Shown: in pieces, positions 5,618 through 6,882 of the stretch
Layout: every line of letters starts with the position of its first letter
Position numbering within the stretch: position 1 is the stretch's first letter
Origin: an uncultured Oscillospiraceae bacterium
GTDB lineage: Bacteria > Bacillota > Clostridia > Oscillospirales > Acutalibacteraceae
DNA: 6,882 nt
Assembly: GCA_905193585.1 (NCBI GenBank)
Contig: CAJJPG010000096.1
Coordinates: 1 to 6,882 of the forward strand
Direction of reading: 5' to 3'
The notes under the pieces: generated by a model
Database searches by the model: none
Seen by the model: the letters and a program-made list of their open reading frames with translations, nothing else
Told to the model about the DNA's origin: nothing
Position numbers and translations under genes: made by a program

Positions 5618-6715
5618 TCAACGGCAAAAGTCTTTAACAACCTTTTTCATTTCATCCCAATTGCCTTCCATTTCGGAAACAAGTTTCAGCTGCGTGCGGC
5701 AACGAACAAGATTATGCTCGGCATATGCCGTTCTGAAATAAGTGTCGCCCTCTAAATAATCCGCCAAAAAACGCATGCCGCATTCTACGGTCATCATTTT
5801 CGCGCCATCCGGCAGCAGCATTATCTCCTCGTTTTTAAGCATCCCGCCGCAGCCATCAAGATAACCCGCGGCATATGTCTTAAACTTTTCAAGACTGAAA
5901 TGTACCTTTGAAAGGTCCTTTTCATCCTCTGCCGCGGTGCTTGCGCCGAAACGAATAGAATCCCCAAAATCGGTTACCGAATACCCCGGCATGACCGTGT
6001 CTAAATCAATAACGCAAAGCGCCTTGCGGGTGGTTTTGTCGAGCATAACGTTATTACTCTTGGTATCGTTATGGCTCACTCTAAGCGGCAAAGCACCGCG
6101 TTTTTCATTATCGAGCAGAACCGAATAAAAATCCTTGCGTGCCTTTATAAATTCAATTTCCGCGCTTACATTCTTCGCCCTGCCGAGCGCGTCCTTTTCA
6201 ACCGCCGCAATAAAATCGGCGTAGCGCTTGGGCGTGTTGTGAAAATCCGGTATTGTGTCATACAGCTCGTTCACGGGGAAATCATCCAAAAACCTTTGGA
6301 ATTTGCCGAACGCCACGGCGCACTGGTAAAAATCCTCGTTGCTTTCGGGCAATTCAAGGCAGATTGAACCTTCAATAAAATCGTACATACGCCAGCAGTT
6401 ATTATCACCGTCGGTATAATATGCTTTTCCGTCGTGCGTTTTCACAAGGCTTAACGTCTCGCGCTCGCCGCAGCCCTTATTACGCAAAAAAGCCGTAACC
6501 TTTTCAATATTACTCATAAGTTTATCGGGCTCTTTGAAAACATCGGTATTTACCGCCTGCATTATGTAGCGCTTATCCCCTTTTTTCGTTTTAAAAACGA
6601 CTAAATACGTATCGTTTATATGCCCGTTTCCGTAAGGCTCGCAGCTTTCAAAAACGCCTACGGTTTCAAACTGCTTTACGGCACCGAGTCTTTGTGCTTC
6701 GTTTCTTCTTTCCAT
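5618..6715 (-). CDS. NahK-like sugar kinase (aminoglycoside phosphotransferase fold)
   Basis: This cytoplasmic kinase of the APH/choline-kinase fold most resembles the N-acetylhexosamine 1-kinase (NahK) group, which phosphorylates GlcNAc/GalNAc at C1. The 365 residues match NahK (about 359). The N-lobe has a glycine-rich nucleotide loop, EPYGNGHINDTYLV (26-39), followed by YIMQAVN (50-56). The C-lobe has the catalytic HNDTKSNN (215-222; base D217, metal-binding N222) and VIDLDTVMPG (235-244; metal-binding D237 or D239), with the DFGDSIR stretch at 249-255. The ATG at 6715 has GGTGAT 5 nt upstream and a TTGACC/TATAAT promoter. No phosphorylase, epimerase, uridylyltransferase or sugar transporter lies in the window, so the substrate is inferred from family motifs; another hexosamine or sugar is possible. 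No clear terminator follows; a 112-bp gap separates it from the abrB-like gene. Confidence 0.88.
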   Translation of the reverse strand: MERRNEAQRLGAVKQFETVGVFESCEPYGNGHINDTYLVVFKTKKGDKRYIMQAVNTDVFKEPDKLMSNIEKVTAFLRNKGCGERETLSLVKTHDGKAYYTDGDNNCWRMYDFIEGSICLELPESNEDFYQCAVAFGKFQRFLDDFPVNELYDTIPDFHNTPKRYADFIAAVEKDALGRAKNVSAEIEFIKARKDFYSVLLDNEKRGALPLRVSHNDTKSNNVMLDKTTRKALCVIDLDTVMPGYSVTDFGDSIRFGASTAAEDEKDLSKVHFSLEKFKTYAAGYLDGCGGMLKNEEIMLLPDGAKMMTVECGMRFLADYLEGDTYFRTAYAEHNLVRCRTQLKLVSEMEGNWDEMKKVVKDFCR

Positions 6716-6737
6716 ATTAAATCACCGTTCCCTTTAA

Positions 6738-6750
6738 GGTTATTATAACC
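6738..6750. promoter_or_regulatory. Palindrome on the -10 box of the kinase promoter (candidate operator)
   Basis: GGTTATTATAACC has perfect 6-bp arms about one central base and contains the entire -10 hexamer (6742-6747). A repressor dimer could bind here, but a short AT-rich -10 element can be palindromic by chance. Confidence 0.3.
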
Positions 6751-6771
6751 CTTCGGCGGTAGGGCGGTCAA
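6742..6771 (-). promoter_or_regulatory. Promoter of the NahK-like kinase gene
   Basis: On the minus strand TTGACC (6771-6766) is followed after 18 bp by TATAAT (6747-6742). The transcript would start near 6735, about 20 nt upstream of the kinase ATG. Confidence 0.78.
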
Positions 6772-6775
6772 TTTC

Positions 6776-6808
6776 TTATCGGCTAATATTACTTTGCAAT
6801 CGGTTCAT
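6776..6808 (-). other. Ten-codon ORF with ribosome binding site upstream of the kinase
   Basis: The minus strand reads AGGGGAG (6823-6817), an 8-nt spacer, then ATG (6808) opening MNRLQSNISR and a TAA at 6778-6776. The stop lies 4 bp before the kinase -35 box. The strong ribosome binding site is suggestive, but ten codons cannot support a gene call. It could be the 5' stub of a decayed gene such as a transposase, a leader peptide, or chance. Confidence 0.25.
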
Positions 6809-6849
6809 AAAAAAGGCTCCCCTATCAGGCAATGTCATTAAGTTAAGAA

Positions 6850-6882
6850 AAATCGAACTTCACAAAATGTGAGGTTCGATTT
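6850..6882. terminator. 15-bp hairpin at the right edge, probable terminator
   Basis: AAATCGAACTTCACA (6850-6864) and TGTGAGGTTCGATTT (6868-6882) pair over 15 bp with one G-U-type position and an AAA loop. On the minus strand the stem is followed by a T-run (TTTTTC, 6852-6847), so it would end a leftward transcript from a gene to the right of the window. The right arm reaches the last base, so a T-tract on the plus strand cannot be judged. An element-end inverted repeat is the alternative. Confidence 0.65.

Noticed and set aside
5937..6367. Two plus-strand frames (5937-6128 and 6071-6367) opposite the kinase
   Set aside because: They are antisense to the catalytic motifs of the NahK-like kinase and have no ribosome binding sites.
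5618..6715. Aminoglycoside-resistance phosphotransferase
   Set aside because: The fold is shared, but the GHINDTY N-lobe loop and the HNDTKxNN plus DLDTVMPG motifs are of the NahK sugar-kinase type.

Overview
The window looks like a piece of a Clostridia (Bacillota) chromosome, most like an Oscillospiraceae/Ruminococcaceae-type gut anaerobe. This rests on the adjacent greA-lysS pair, a SpoVT/AbrB-type regulator with a CxxC...CxxC tail, strong purine-rich ribosome binding sites, TTGACA/TATAAT-type promoters with 17-18 bp spacers, and a moderate GC content with an AT-rich insertion. The taxon is inferred from style and gene content; no marker fixes it.

Left part (1-1481, all minus strand): a tyrosine recombinase/integrase with every catalytic residue visible lies downstream of a tRNA-Thr(GGU) gene. 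The gene is much more AT-rich than the rest of the window and has its own promoter with a 12-bp tandem repeat just upstream. This is the usual layout of an integrative element (phage, ICE or genomic island) at a tRNA 3' end. At about base 58, right after the catalytic Tyr-Val-His, the sequence turns abruptly GC-rich and the integrase frame continues as unrelated residues to the window edge. The integrase C-terminus therefore looks cut off by a rearrangement or an assembly join.

Middle part (1500-5192): the minus-strand tRNA promoter and the plus-strand greA promoter diverge. greA (transcript cleavage factor) and lysS (class II lysyl-tRNA synthetase) form an apparent two-gene transcription unit closed by a terminator. 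A MATE-family efflux transporter with a GTG start follows on the same strand, without an obvious promoter of its own.

Right part (5193-6882): one hairpin, flanked by an A-run and a T-run, lies between the stop codons of the MATE gene and of a convergent AbrB/SpoVT-type regulator and probably terminates both. The regulator has a consensus promoter overlapped by an inverted repeat. Upstream of it, on the same minus strand, is a NahK-like sugar kinase of the aminoglycoside-phosphotransferase fold, with its own promoter. The window ends in a 15-bp hairpin preceded by a ribosome-binding-site-plus-10-codon ORF of unclear meaning.

Apart from the integrase region these are ordinary housekeeping and accessory genes. 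I see no CRISPR array, toxin-antitoxin pair, defence operon or other convincing new multi-gene system. The points most worth checking are the broken integrase end, the attachment-site geometry at the tRNA, and the small regulatory structures.
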